This document shows positions 15,470-24,127 of a stretch of 34,803 nucleotides of DNA, one piece after another; the stretch's first letter is position 1; each line of letters starts with the position of its first letter. The translations under genes were made by a program, and so were the position numbers. This DNA is from an uncultured Synergistales bacterium (GTDB lineage Bacteria; Synergistota; Synergistia; Synergistales; Aminobacteriaceae). Location of the stretch: assembly GCA_905233455.1 (NCBI GenBank), contig CAJOES010000015.1, positions 1 through 34,803 of the forward strand. Direction: 5' to 3'. The notes beneath the pieces are model-generated. The model was not told the DNA's origin. It saw nothing but the letters and a program-made list of their open reading frames with translations, and searched no databases.

Positions 15470-15667
15470 TTAGCCTATACTCCTGTGCCGCATTGATTTT
15501 CTCTTACGGGCAGCTTCGGCGCGCTTTATCTTCTTGGCATCGCTGGGCTTCTCGTAGTGTTCCCTTCTGCGTGCTTCTCTGAGTGTTCCTACTCTTGCCA
15601 CTTCACGCTTAAAACGCCTGAGGGTATCCTCGAGCGACTCGCCTTCCTTACGGGTTACAGTCGTCAT
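15470..15667 (-). CDS. rpsU: 30S ribosomal protein S21
   Basis: S21 is a small basic protein of the 30S subunit near the anti-Shine-Dalgarno region of 16S rRNA. The sequence shows the family pattern: [33 protein letters not shown], and a Lys/Arg-rich tail. Its 65 residues fit the usual length. A CCCTCCC complement of a ribosome binding site lies about 13 bases upstream. It follows the HIT gene and precedes yqeY. Confidence 0.95.
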   Translation of the reverse strand: MTTVTRKEGESLEDTLRRFKREVARVGTLREARRREHYEKPSDAKKIKRAEAARKRKSMRHRSIG

Positions 15668-15713
15668 AATGTATCATTCCCTCCCTTCAGAATCTCTATA
15701 TCAGCTCAGAACT

Positions 15714-16052
15714 TTATCCCGGAGGCCATCCGAGATTGCGTCCTGCCAGTAAATGCAAATGAAGGTGCGGGACTGTCTGTCCTCCCTGCTCGCCGGTGTT
15801 GATCACCATGCGATAACCCTTCTCATCTAGGCCGAGTTCCTTCGCGATCTTCACTGCACGGCCGATAAGCATTCCCCATACTGACGGGTCTTCGGCATGT
15901 GCGGAAGAAGCTATATGCTGTCTTGGGATAACCAGTATATGTGTCGGTGCTTGGGGATTGACATCACGGAAAGCGGCGACCTCATCATCACGGTAAACGA
16001 AATCAGTCGGGATTTCTCCATCAGCTATCCTGCAAAAAATACAATCACTCAT
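15714..16052 (-). CDS. HIT family nucleotide-binding protein (HinT-like)
   Basis: Histidine-triad proteins of the HinT branch hydrolyse adenosine phosphoramidates and related AMP conjugates. The 112-residue protein shows CIFCRIADGEIPT at the start, the Zn-associated Cys pair there, THILVIPRQHI in the centre and the catalytic histidine triad HLHLHLL near the end. AAAGGAG precedes the ATG. It is the first gene of the HIT-rpsU(-yqeY-transglutaminase) unit with a promoter just upstream. Confidence 0.95.
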   Translation of the reverse strand: MSDCIFCRIADGEIPTDFVYRDDEVAAFRDVNPQAPTHILVIPRQHIASSAHAEDPSVWGMLIGRAVKIAKELGLDEKGYRMVINTGEQGGQTVPHLHLHLLAGRNLGWPPG

Positions 16053-16084
16053 AATTCATTGTCTCCTTTATAGCAACGCAATGA

Positions 16085-16113
16085 ATTGTATACCAGTTTA
16101 ACGACAAGCACAA
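16085..16113 (-). promoter_or_regulatory. Sigma-70 promoter of the HIT-rpsU operon
   Basis: On the minus strand TTGTGC (16108-16113) and TACAAT (16085-16090) are separated by 17 bases, with TGG directly upstream of the -10 region strengthening it. Confidence 0.65.
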
Positions 16114-16144
16114 TTCAAAACTATACGTAAAAAACGAAATAAAA

Positions 16145-17764
16145 TTATTGCCTGCCAGTTAAATTCTTCTTCAGGCACTCACGAACAGAACCGTTCCCCT
16201 TGAGCATCTCCAGCACAAAGCCTTCAACCTTTGCGCCCAGTCCTGCCTCATAGAGATCCACGCCGAAAATATTTTTGTTGCTGAGTATTGGCTTCAGCTT
16301 GACGCCGAGAGTCTCAGGCTTCCCGATAACTACGCCTTTAAGCTGTTCGGTCATCTCCGCATTCATGGGGTCAGGAGACAGCTCAAAGGGTTTTCCCTCA
16401 TCGTCAACAGCAAGCAGGTATCTCACCCACCCAGCCACAGCCAGCGGTATAGCCTGAAGTTTTGCCGCACTGCCATCACGGGCAACATATGCCTTTACGG
16501 TCTCGCCGAACCTGAACGCAAGCCCCTGTGATATGTCCGTAGCGATTCTTGCGCTGGTGTCGCCTAAATACGGGTTCGGGAAACGCTCATTGATGCACTC
16601 GTCGAGGAACTTGCGCGGTGATATGATCTTCGGGTCTTCAACTACCGGGAGTGCCTCATCATATCCCAGTTTCCTGGCCAGTGCTGACAGTTCCGGATCG
16701 TGCATACCGTCAGCAAACAGAGTATAGCCCAGCATACGGTCATAGGTGCAGAGTGCAGAGTGAATCGGGTTCAGGCACGCAGTAACCTTCATGCGTTCCG
16801 ACAGGTTGACGGTTTTGCGGTCAGTGAGATACATCCCGGCTTTCTCCAGCGGGGGACGGCCGTTCGGGAATGAGTCTTCAACAACGAGATAACCCGGTGC
16901 TTCAGCGTTCACGAACGGGGCTATATATGTGCTCCTGCTCGTAACAACTGGCTTCATGTTCTCTACTCCGTCGGCTTCAAGCATTGATGCAACATCATCA
17001 CCCGGTCTGGGAGTAATCTTGTCGATCATAGTCCACGGGAAAGCTATAACCTTCTCGTCCTCAACATATGCGGCAAATTCGGCCTCAACTAATCCCTTCT
17101 CCTGCCATGTCTTTACGGTCTCAACAACACTATCACGCAGCTTCTTCCCGTTCCGTGATACGTTATCCATCGAGACGAGCGCAAGAGGATATTTGCCGGC
17201 CTTGAAGCGTTCATACAGCATTGACGCAACAACAGCCATAGCCCCGGAAGGATTCGCAGGGCCGTTATCCATGTCGCTTTTGACGTAGCCGAAGTAATTT
17301 CCGTCCGCACCTCTGAGCGCATAGCCTTTCTCCGTGATGGTGAATGATACCATCTGCAATGACGGGGACGAGAATATTTCCTTGAGCCGTGTCCAGCAAG
17401 CCGCAAATTTGGGCTGTGCCTTCAGTGCCTCAGTGAGAGAGCCTAAAACCTGTTTGTCGGTCTTGCCGTCTGCATGAAGGGTTACAGCAAGCACAAGGTT
17501 ATTGAACGGGTCATAAATCTTGTCGACAATGTCAAAATCAAACGTTTCTGCACAGATTATCCCGCGATCCATGAGGCCGTCCTGTATGAGCTTGTCCGCA
17601 ATGCCGCCGATGAAAATCCTGAAGATATTTCCTATGCCGAAGTGAACCCATAAAGGATTTTTGCGGGTATCGTCTGCTAGTTTTTTCGGGTCATATGCTG
17701 GGAGGGATATACCGGCTTTTTGCCATGCTGCTGCGTCTTTAATGCCTTCATAGCTTAATATCAT
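16145..17764 (-). CDS. Mannitol dehydrogenase family protein (mannitol 2-dehydrogenase/fructuronate reductase-like)
   Basis: This polyol-specific long-chain dehydrogenase uses NAD(P) to interconvert hexitols or aldonates with their keto forms (mannitol/fructose, mannonate/fructuronate, altronate/tagaturonate). The N-terminal Rossmann fold is marked by WVHFGIGNIFR. The C-terminal catalytic domain has the family Lys-Asn-His signature in MKVTACLNPIHSALCTYDR. At 539 residues it is slightly longer than the typical 480-500. AAGGAGGAATT precedes the ATG. The neighbourhood (zinc polyol dehydrogenase, CUT2 transporter, SDR, sugar kinase) supports a role in sugar-alcohol or sugar-acid catabolism, but sequence alone does not separate these substrates. 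A terminator separates it from the upstream zinc dehydrogenase. Confidence 0.87.
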   Translation of the reverse strand: MILSYEGIKDAAAWQKAGISLPAYDPKKLADDTRKNPLWVHFGIGNIFRIFIGGIADKLIQDGLMDRGIICAETFDFDIVDKIYDPFNNLVLAVTLHADGKTDKQVLGSLTEALKAQPKFAACWTRLKEIFSSPSLQMVSFTITEKGYALRGADGNYFGYVKSDMDNGPANPSGAMAVVASMLYERFKAGKYPLALVSMDNVSRNGKKLRDSVVETVKTWQEKGLVEAEFAAYVEDEKVIAFPWTMIDKITPRPGDDVASMLEADGVENMKPVVTSRSTYIAPFVNAEAPGYLVVEDSFPNGRPPLEKAGMYLTDRKTVNLSERMKVTACLNPIHSALCTYDRMLGYTLFADGMHDPELSALARKLGYDEALPVVEDPKIISPRKFLDECINERFPNPYLGDTSARIATDISQGLAFRFGETVKAYVARDGSAAKLQAIPLAVAGWVRYLLAVDDEGKPFELSPDPMNAEMTEQLKGVVIGKPETLGVKLKPILSNKNIFGVDLYEAGLGAKVEGFVLEMLKGNGSVRECLKKNLTGRQ

Positions 17765-17786
17765 TGCTTTAATTCCTCCTTAAAGG

Positions 17787-17823
17787 TAAAAAAATACAGG
17801 GAACAGGATTAACCCGCTCCCTG
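17787..17823 (-). terminator. Intrinsic terminator after the zinc dehydrogenase gene
   Basis: CAGGGAGCGGG and CCTGTTCCCTG pair fully (with G-U pairs) on the minus strand and are followed by TATTTTTTT. Confidence 0.88.
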
Positions 17824-17836
17824 CATAACAGCTTGC

Positions 17837-18886
17837 TTAGTCTTTCTCGTCCGGGTCAACGTCAACAATAACCTTCATTGTAGTTTCGCGGTTGTTGTCG
17901 ATATATTTATACGCTTCCGGCCAGTCCTTGAACGCAAAATGAGCTGTCCGAAGCGGCTTGAGCTGGATTTTGCCCTCTTTCACGAAGTTGATCGCGTCAA
18001 CAAAGTCTTCATGCCTGTACATCATTGACGTATTGAGGTCAAGCTCGGAGTCATTCAGCTTTGCGAGGTCAATATTTGCCTTCTTGCCGAACACTGCAAC
18101 AAGAATTATAGTGCTTCCCTTGCGTGCGTTCTGTATTGCCTGATCCATAGTAATATCACTGCCGGCACACTCATATGCCACGTCGTATTTGTCCGGACCG
18201 AACGTGTCAAGCACTGCCTGCTTGTAGTCGTTCTTCATGGTGTTCACTACAACATCAGCTCCCAGCTTCCTGGCCAGTTCAAGCCTTCCGTCTGAAATGT
18301 CCGTAGCCATGACCTTAGCCGCGCCTAACGCCTTCAGGGACTGAATGAGCAGTATACCTATAGGCCCGCAGCCCAGAACTACAGCCGTACAGCCCTTAAC
18401 GCCGGGAAACCTCTTTGCGGCATGGACGGTAACAGCAAGAGGCTCCATCATCGCGCCGTCAGAATAGCTCAGCTCATCCGGAAGTGCCGTTACTTTGCTC
18501 TCATCAATGGCGAAGTAATCACTGCCTGTACCTGTCGTCTGAAAGCCGAAAACCTTTAAGCTTTCACACAGATTGTATTTGCCGTGAAGACACGGGTAGC
18601 ACCTTCCGCACACTACCTGCGGCTCAAGCACAACACGGTCGCCGGGCTTGAACTTCTTTGCGTACTCTCCGCACTTCACGACCTGCGCAGAGACTTCATG
18701 ACCCTGCACGATAGGATATGACGTGTAAGGGTGCGTTCCGTGATACACATGAATATCACTGCCGCAAATGCCTATCTTCTTTATCTTCACCAGAACCTGA
18801 TCCGGGCCGGGTTCAGGCACTGGCACTTCACGGTAAATTATTTCACCGGGCTTCTGCATGACTTCCTGAGTCATCATTTCACTCAT
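17837..18886 (-). CDS. Zinc-dependent medium-chain dehydrogenase (sorbitol/threonine dehydrogenase-like)
   Basis: This is an MDR-family NAD(P)-dependent alcohol dehydrogenase. The catalytic zinc site is marked by GICGSDIHVYHG, GHE in IVQGHEVSAQV and Glu in MMEPLAV. The structural zinc loop has its four Cys in CGRCYPCLHGKYNLC. The coenzyme fold shows VVLGCGPIGILLIQSLKALGA and MATDISDGRLELA. These features, and 349 residues, fit sorbitol/xylitol, threonine 3- or galactitol-type dehydrogenases; a polyol substrate is favoured by context. The ribosome binding site AGGAGGAAA is embedded in the last codons of the upstream unknown gene and the gap is only five bases, so translation is coupled. Confidence 0.9.
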   Translation of the reverse strand: MSEMMTQEVMQKPGEIIYREVPVPEPGPDQVLVKIKKIGICGSDIHVYHGTHPYTSYPIVQGHEVSAQVVKCGEYAKKFKPGDRVVLEPQVVCGRCYPCLHGKYNLCESLKVFGFQTTGTGSDYFAIDESKVTALPDELSYSDGAMMEPLAVTVHAAKRFPGVKGCTAVVLGCGPIGILLIQSLKALGAAKVMATDISDGRLELARKLGADVVVNTMKNDYKQAVLDTFGPDKYDVAYECAGSDITMDQAIQNARKGSTIILVAVFGKKANIDLAKLNDSELDLNTSMMYRHEDFVDAINFVKEGKIQLKPLRTAHFAFKDWPEAYKYIDNNRETTMKVIVDVDPDEKD

Positions 18887-18891
18887 AATAA

Positions 18892-19467
18892 TTATTTCCT
18901 CCTCTGATTGTCTAATCGTATATATTCTTCATGACCTATCGCATCATACTCTGCAAGTTCGTCATGAAATGCCGTGCACCATAAGCGCATTTTCTCCCCA
19001 AAGCCTGAAACCTGAGCTATGCCTCCCGACATCTGCCATATATCCTCACAGGCCTTGAGCACCTTTTCATCATCACTAGCCTGACGAAACCCCATGAACC
19101 TGCTCGCATAGTTCCCGCTCCTGCACGTAGAGAGATACCGCCCTGCGACATTCCTGTACTCATGATACATCAGGGATTCGTGAGAGTCATTCATGAGAAG
19201 TTCTACTATTATAGTATTGATTTCGCGTTCCCTGAACTTCTTGAAGAACCCGCCCTTATTGCAGAGCTGCTGAAGGCATATGCAACGCCACAGCCACCAG
19301 TCTACGTTTTTGCGTCCCCTGTTTTCATGATCTGAATATCTGTTATTGTAGACAGTCCGCAGAAATTTCACGGTGTCATCTTCCGGCATTGCGTCAAGGA
19401 TTGCGAGCCGTTTTGCCGGGTCAAGCTCCATATAGTACGGTTTCAGTTTCTCGTCAAGCTCATACAT
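18892..19467 (-). CDS. Uncharacterised 191-residue protein of the polyol cluster
   Basis: I cannot name this family. The protein is soluble, helical, with many Trp, Tyr and Cys residues (WWLWRCICLQQLCNKGGF, YRNVAGRYLSTCRSGNY, RLWCTAFHDELAEYD) and no signal peptide. Four clustered Cys (CICLQQLC plus a later SC) could bind a metal, but no known pattern is matched. The ATG has no obvious ribosome binding site. It lies immediately downstream of the transporter terminator and its end carries the ribosome binding site for the zinc dehydrogenase, so it is probably expressed with that enzyme. Confidence 0.65.
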   Translation of the reverse strand: MYELDEKLKPYYMELDPAKRLAILDAMPEDDTVKFLRTVYNNRYSDHENRGRKNVDWWLWRCICLQQLCNKGGFFKKFREREINTIIVELLMNDSHESLMYHEYRNVAGRYLSTCRSGNYASRFMGFRQASDDEKVLKACEDIWQMSGGIAQVSGFGEKMRLWCTAFHDELAEYDAIGHEEYIRLDNQRRK

Positions 19468-19473
19468 TGTTCA

Positions 19474-19508
19474 ATAAAAATACTCCCGCCCGTAATGCAG
19501 AGCAGGAG
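19474..19508 (-). terminator. Intrinsic terminator at the end of the first transporter operon
   Basis: CTCCTGCTC and GGGCGGGAG pair on the minus strand (with G-U pairs), followed by TATTTTTATT. It ends the SDR-transporter transcript before the unknown gene/dehydrogenase pair. Confidence 0.8.
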
Positions 19509-19523
19509 CAAATATTTTCTGCG

Positions 19524-20540
19524 TTAAGATGCCTGGCGTTTTTTCGAGAAGCAGTCAAATCCTACTGCAACCGCCAGCACTAAGCCCTGTACAACCATCT
19601 GCGTATACTCGCTTACGTTCGCCATAACCATTCCGCTCTTCAGTGAGCCGATGATCAGAACGCCCGCGATAACTCCGGACATATGTCCGATACCTCCTGC
19701 AACAGAGACACCGCCCAAGACTACGCATGTGATGACCTCAAACTCAAAGCCTACAAGCGAAGAAGCCTGCGCTGATCCTGTACGCGAAAGCACGATTATT
19801 CCGGCAAGCCCCGCAAAGAAACCTGAAAGCGCATAGATTAGGTATTTCATCTTGTTGACGCGGATTCCAGAAAGCTCCGATGCTTCTTCATTGCCGCCGA
19901 TAGCATAGAAGTAACGCCCGAAATATGATTTGTTCAGTATGAAACTTCCTATAGCAAAGCAGATAACCATGATTATTGCGCACACAGGAATTAAGCCGAT
20001 TCCCTGTCTGGGGAACAGACTCCAGTGATTCAGAGACCAGCGCGCAAAGAATCCTAATGTAGGATCACCCGTCAGCCCTGCTTCAGGTGCATAGCGCAGA
20101 ACGTCAGGGATCGGAAGGCCGCCCGATAATATATAGGATAATCCCCTGAAGATAGTCTGCGAGGCAAACGTCGCTATAATTGCAGGAATGCCTATTGTTG
20201 CAACCATAAAGCCGTTAAGGACTCCGATTAGTGTTGCCATTATGATTGAAACAATAATTGCAATCCACATATTCCAGCCCATATTCATCATCAGGTGGGC
20301 GCAGACTACGTTGACGAGCACTATTATTGACGCGATAGAAAGATCAATGCCGGCAATAAGTATAACGAACGTCATACCGATTGAAGCAATGCCGTAGTAT
20401 GAAACCTGACGCGATATGCTCACGATGTTTGGCAGTGATAAAAATTTAGGGTTGAAGTAATAGAATATTGCTATCTCCGCTATGAAGACAAGCCATATAG
20501 CATTTGCCTTGAATGCAGACATGAATTTATTTTCGTTCAT
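19524..20540 (-). CDS. CUT2-type sugar ABC transporter permease (RbsC/XylH-like), system 1
   Basis: This is a hydrophobic membrane protein of the ribose/xylose/galactose permease family, forming the homodimeric channel. Family features are IASIGMTFVILIAGIDLSIAS, the IPAIIATFASQTIFRGLSY segment, the ATPase-contact loop GGNEEASELSGIRVNKMKYLIYALSG and VVLGGVSVAGGIG. The 338-residue length is typical. It begins two bases after the ATPase stop, with its ribosome binding site inside the end of the ATPase gene. Substrate specificity is not readable from a permease. Confidence 0.93.
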   Translation of the reverse strand: MNENKFMSAFKANAIWLVFIAEIAIFYYFNPKFLSLPNIVSISRQVSYYGIASIGMTFVILIAGIDLSIASIIVLVNVVCAHLMMNMGWNMWIAIIVSIIMATLIGVLNGFMVATIGIPAIIATFASQTIFRGLSYILSGGLPIPDVLRYAPEAGLTGDPTLGFFARWSLNHWSLFPRQGIGLIPVCAIIMVICFAIGSFILNKSYFGRYFYAIGGNEEASELSGIRVNKMKYLIYALSGFFAGLAGIIVLSRTGSAQASSLVGFEFEVITCVVLGGVSVAGGIGHMSGVIAGVLIIGSLKSGMVMANVSEYTQMVVQGLVLAVAVGFDCFSKKRQAS

Positions 20541-20542
20541 TC

Positions 20543-22099
20543 TTACACAGCCTCCTTCTTGCTGTCCGGGATAACGCCCGACGCGTATGACATGATTGTA
20601 TCTGAATTGAACTCTTCCTTTTGAAGCTCGCCCATAACCTTATTTTCGGCCAAGACAATTATACGGTCCGACATGCCGATTAACTCTTCCATCTCCGATG
20701 AAATCATCAGGACGGCCACACCCTGCTCAACAAGGTCATTAATCAGCTTGTATATCTCAAACTTTGCGCCGACATCGATTCCCCTTGTGGGTTCATCAAA
20801 GATAATCAGCTTTGAGTTAGCCGCAAGCCATTTCGCAAGAATAACTTTCTGCTGGTTACCGCCTGAAAGATTCTTCACGAGCTGGTGAATGCTGGGACAT
20901 TTTATCTGTATATCCTCACGGTATTTTTCTGCTGTAGTCTTCTCTACCTTAGAATCTATAACGCTGGCCTTAGAGATACGCTCATAGATCGGCATTGATA
21001 TATTATTCTTTATGGAGTTGGTGAGGAGTGCACCGTGTTTTTTCCTGTCCTCCGGGAGCAGTGCTATTCCGTGATCTATTGCCGCTCTGGGTGCTTTGGG
21101 GTTAATCTCTTTGCCCATGAAAATAATCTTGCCCTTCTCTTTGGGCTTTGAGCCGAAGATAACTTCAGCAATCTCCGTCCTTCCTGCACCGACAAGGCCG
21201 CCGAGTCCCAGCACTTCACCTGCATGAACCTGGAACGATACGTCCTGATCCCCGTTGCCGTAAACGTGCTGAAGCTCAATCACAACATCATCACGGATAC
21301 AGGGTTTGCGCGGAGGATATTTCTGCGTCATCTCGCGCCCGACCATCAGCTTAATGAGATCGTCAACCTGATGCGGTATCGTTGCCGGGTCCTTGTCCGT
21401 TATGAGTGTATCAACATATTCGCCGTCGCGGATAACTTCGATTCTGTCGCTCAGCCTGAATATTTCTTCAAGGCGGTGTGAAATGTATATTATTGATACT
21501 CCTCTTGACTTCAGCAGCTCAACAACCTTAAACATGCTTTCTACTTCATTTGTTGTGAGCGGTGCGCTGGGTTCGTCCATGATGAGAACCTGTGCATTCT
21601 GCTGTATGGCCTTTGCGATCTCTATCATCTGCTGATAGCCTACGGACAGATTCTTCACTAGTGCGCGGGGATCTATCTTAATGTTGAGCTGTTCAAATGC
21701 CTTAGCCGCTTCTGCCTCCATAGCCTTACGGTCAATAACTATTCCGTTCTTCTTGAGGATAGGCCGGCCCAAGAACATATTTTCAGCCGCCGAAAGTTCT
21801 CCTACGTTGTTGAACTCCTGATAGATGATAGCTATTCCGTTCTCTGCAGCAAGCTGGGGAGTCATACGCGCAAACTCTTTGACTTCTCCGTCTTTCTCTT
21901 TCTTGACCTTGATTTTGCCTGAAGTCGGGATAACTGCACCGGAACAGCACTTGATCAGCGTCGATTTACCTGCACCATTCTCGCCTATGAGTCCGAGAAT
22001 TTCACCGCGCCTAAGCTGAAGGGTTACGTCCTTCAACGCTATAACTCCGGGATATTCCTTGCGTATGTGTTCGAGTTCAAGCACATAATCTTCTGCCAT
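20543..22099 (-). CDS. CUT2-type sugar ABC transporter ATPase (RbsA/MglA-like), system 1
   Basis: This duplicated ATPase drives the sugar permease. The first domain has Walker A GENGAGKSTLIKCCSG, signature LSVGYQQMIEIAKA and Walker B LIMDEPSAPLT. The second has the degenerate Walker A normal for this family (GLGGLVGAGRTE), signature LSGGNQQKVILAKW and Walker B LIIFDEPTRGIDVG. Catalytic Glu is present in both Walker B motifs. The 518-residue length is normal. The ribosome binding site AGGAGG lies just upstream. A terminator hairpin separates it from the binding-protein gene, so it is transcribed by read-through. Confidence 0.94.
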   Translation of the reverse strand: MAEDYVLELEHIRKEYPGVIALKDVTLQLRRGEILGLIGENGAGKSTLIKCCSGAVIPTSGKIKVKKEKDGEVKEFARMTPQLAAENGIAIIYQEFNNVGELSAAENMFLGRPILKKNGIVIDRKAMEAEAAKAFEQLNIKIDPRALVKNLSVGYQQMIEIAKAIQQNAQVLIMDEPSAPLTTNEVESMFKVVELLKSRGVSIIYISHRLEEIFRLSDRIEVIRDGEYVDTLITDKDPATIPHQVDDLIKLMVGREMTQKYPPRKPCIRDDVVIELQHVYGNGDQDVSFQVHAGEVLGLGGLVGAGRTEIAEVIFGSKPKEKGKIIFMGKEINPKAPRAAIDHGIALLPEDRKKHGALLTNSIKNNISMPIYERISKASVIDSKVEKTTAEKYREDIQIKCPSIHQLVKNLSGGNQQKVILAKWLAANSKLIIFDEPTRGIDVGAKFEIYKLINDLVEQGVAVLMISSEMEELIGMSDRIIVLAENKVMGELQKEEFNSDTIMSYASGVIPDSKKEAV

Positions 22100-22121
22100 G
22101 TCTGCACCTCCTGTTGCAAAT

Positions 22122-22155
22122 CATAAAAACGAGCCTCCCAAAAAGGGAAGCCCGT
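22122..22155 (-). terminator. Intercistronic terminator between binding protein and ATPase genes, system 1
   Basis: GGGCTTCCC and GGGAGGCTC pair on the minus strand (with G-U pairs) around a TTTTT loop, followed by GTTTTTAT. Partial termination here would keep the binding protein in excess over the membrane components. Confidence 0.8.
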
Positions 22156-22169
22156 AAAACTCACATAAT

Positions 22170-23195
22170 TTATTTCATTCCTGCCATGATCTTGCTGACG
22201 TTATCCAGCGTTATCGGAGCAACTGCCCTGAACACGTTTTTAGCACCAACATTGTCCTTGAGTATCAGAGCAAACATTGACGCGCAAGCCTTGCCGGTGT
22301 CCTCGTCTGAACCCTCAAAGCCGATAATGCCTTTTGCGGGGTATGTCGGGTCTGCAAGCTGGCCTAACTGCTGTTTCGTTACGTCCGTCGTGAACACGCC
22401 CATATCCTCCGGGATATTTCCGCCGGTGAATATCTGCAGTGCTTCATCTGCTCCGATCATTGCACCTGCGCCGATTCCTGTTACGACTCTGCAGTCAGGG
22501 TGTGCCTGAAGGATTGTCTCCATTGCGTTCTGTGCAAGGTTAGCCTCGATTGCGGCCTGTGTTGCAACGATCTCATATTTGCCGTCTGCCTTGTTCTTGA
22601 GGCCGATATTGATTCCGTTCTCACGCTCAAGCAGTATTTTTGTCTGGGGATAGCCGATTACTGTAACTTCTGCCTTCTTATCTGCAGTGTAATACTTGCT
22701 GATGAAGTCTCCGGCAAGTTCTCCGATAGCTATTCCGAGATCCGTATTGCTGAGTATCCAGTTTGCGTCAGTGTTCTCCATCGGGTCATCCCAGCACATT
22801 ACCTTTATGCCGAAATTCCTTGCATCAGCACAGGCATCTTCAACGGCGTTTGCGTCCGAAGGGTGCACCATGATGAGATCACAGCCGGCAGACACGAAAT
22901 TTTCGATCTGGCTGATCTGGGTTGCTGAACTGTCATTGCAGCCGACTATCGTATATTCTGCTCCGGCAGCTTCAAGCACTTCACCTAGTGCTGTCATAAC
23001 GCCTGCCCAGTAAGCATTCTGGAGAGACTGAATAGTTATGCCGAGTTTCTTTCCTTTGAGGACGGACATATCAGCCTTTGCGTAGAACTCAGGGCTTGCC
23101 TTGATGCCTTCGGTTGTTGTAGTGTCGGCGGCCATTGCGCAAACAGGAAGCGCGAGAATCATTAACAGACAGAACAGAGCAAAAAACTTCTTCAT
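22170..23195 (-). CDS. Sugar ABC transporter substrate-binding protein (Peripla_BP_4), system 1
   Basis: This is a periplasmic binding protein of the ribose/autoinducer-2 type. It has a Sec signal peptide of about 22 residues ending in CAMA-AD. The Cys there does not fit a lipobox (LPVC), so it is probably soluble. Two lobes are recognisable: KKLGITIQSLQNAYW at the start of the mature protein, GCDLIMVHPSDANAVEDA in lobe one, and VVTGIGAGAMIGADEALQ and KGIIGFEGSDEDTGKA in the second half. AAAGGAGAG precedes the ATG. It follows the SDR gene and is part of the same minus-strand operon. The ligand is probably a pentose, hexose or polyol; specificity is not determined. Confidence 0.92.
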   Translation of the reverse strand: MKKFFALFCLLMILALPVCAMAADTTTTEGIKASPEFYAKADMSVLKGKKLGITIQSLQNAYWAGVMTALGEVLEAAGAEYTIVGCNDSSATQISQIENFVSAGCDLIMVHPSDANAVEDACADARNFGIKVMCWDDPMENTDANWILSNTDLGIAIGELAGDFISKYYTADKKAEVTVIGYPQTKILLERENGINIGLKNKADGKYEIVATQAAIEANLAQNAMETILQAHPDCRVVTGIGAGAMIGADEALQIFTGGNIPEDMGVFTTDVTKQQLGQLADPTYPAKGIIGFEGSDEDTGKACASMFALILKDNVGAKNVFRAVAPITLDNVSKIMAGMK

Positions 23196-23229
23196 TTATA
23201 TAACTCTCCTTTTGTTGAATAAATATATA

Positions 23230-23256
23230 TTTTCACGCCTTCAGCAAGGCATGATT
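23230..23256 (-). terminator. Hairpin between SDR and binding-protein genes
   Basis: CATGCCTT and AAGGCGTG form an 8-bp stem (one G-U) with a four-base loop on the minus strand. The following sequence is AAAATATATATTT rather than a clean T run, so it may be an mRNA-stability or processing hairpin rather than a strong terminator. Confidence 0.4.
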
Positions 23257-23268
23257 CCCAATGATGAT

Positions 23269-24045
23269 TTAGAAGCAGGTGAATGCACCGTCAAGAATGA
23301 AGTCTGAACCTGTAGTGAATGTGCTTGTGTCTCCTGCAAGATACACGCAGATTGATTCGAGTTCTTCGGGTTTGCCTAAACGTCCCATAGGCGCAAGTTC
23401 ATTCCACTTGGCGATTAACGGCTTCAGGAACTCTGAGCTTAACGTTAAATCCGTGCCGATATAGCCCGGGCTGATGGAATTTACGCGGACTCCTCTTTTT
23501 GCCCACTCGATAGCTAACGACTTGGTGAGCTGGATTACTCCGGCCTTTGATGCGTTGTATGCACACTGGGGCTGAGGAACATTCACGATATGTGCGGACA
23601 TTGATGCGGTGTTGATGATTGACCCGCCGCCATGAGCAAGCATATATTTCCCGGCGATTGTGTCGGTGAGAAATACGCTGTTCAGGTTCACGTCAATATT
23701 CTTCTTCCACTGAGCGTATGACATTTCATCAGCGGCAACGTTAATGCAAATCCCTGCATTTGCGTGGCAGAAATCCAGTCCGCCGAGTTCTGCAACAACC
23801 GTATCAACCATTGCCTGAACGTCAGCCTCATTCGTTACATCGCATTTGATGGCTATAACCTTGCGTCCTGTAGCTTCTGCAATCTCTTTCGCAGTCTTCT
23901 CTGCCTCTGCAATATCGAGATCTACAATGGCTATATCTGCTCCTGCCTCAGCGAATGCCTTAGCCGTGCATTTGCCGATGCCCCTTGCCGCACCGGTAAC
24001 GAAGCCCTTTTTGCCGTCGAGCCTCATTTTTTCGATAATACCCAA
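23269..24045 (-). CDS. SDR family NAD(P)-dependent oxidoreductase
   Basis: This is a classical short-chain dehydrogenase that probably oxidises the imported sugar or polyol. The coenzyme motif is TGAARGIG at about 18-25, followed by Asp in IAIVDLD (NAD preference likely), CDVT, the NAGI motif, Ser in INTASMSAH, and the catalytic YNASK. 258 residues is the normal size. The start is TTG at 24045 with TAGGAGGAG eight bases upstream; the first ATG (24027) is too far from any ribosome binding site. It heads the operon with the binding protein, ATPase and permease, and has a strong promoter upstream. Confidence 0.92.
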   Translation of the reverse strand: MGIIEKMRLDGKKGFVTGAARGIGKCTAKAFAEAGADIAIVDLDIAEAEKTAKEIAEATGRKVIAIKCDVTNEADVQAMVDTVVAELGGLDFCHANAGICINVAADEMSYAQWKKNIDVNLNSVFLTDTIAGKYMLAHGGGSIINTASMSAHIVNVPQPQCAYNASKAGVIQLTKSLAIEWAKRGVRVNSISPGYIGTDLTLSSEFLKPLIAKWNELAPMGRLGKPEELESICVYLAGDTSTFTTGSDFILDGAFTCF

Positions 24046-24127
24046 AATTAACTCCTCCTAACGTGTGTGAAGTGTAAAAGAAGTTGCGCTGTCTGAAATT
24101 TTCAATTATGTAAAGTGGATTGACATA

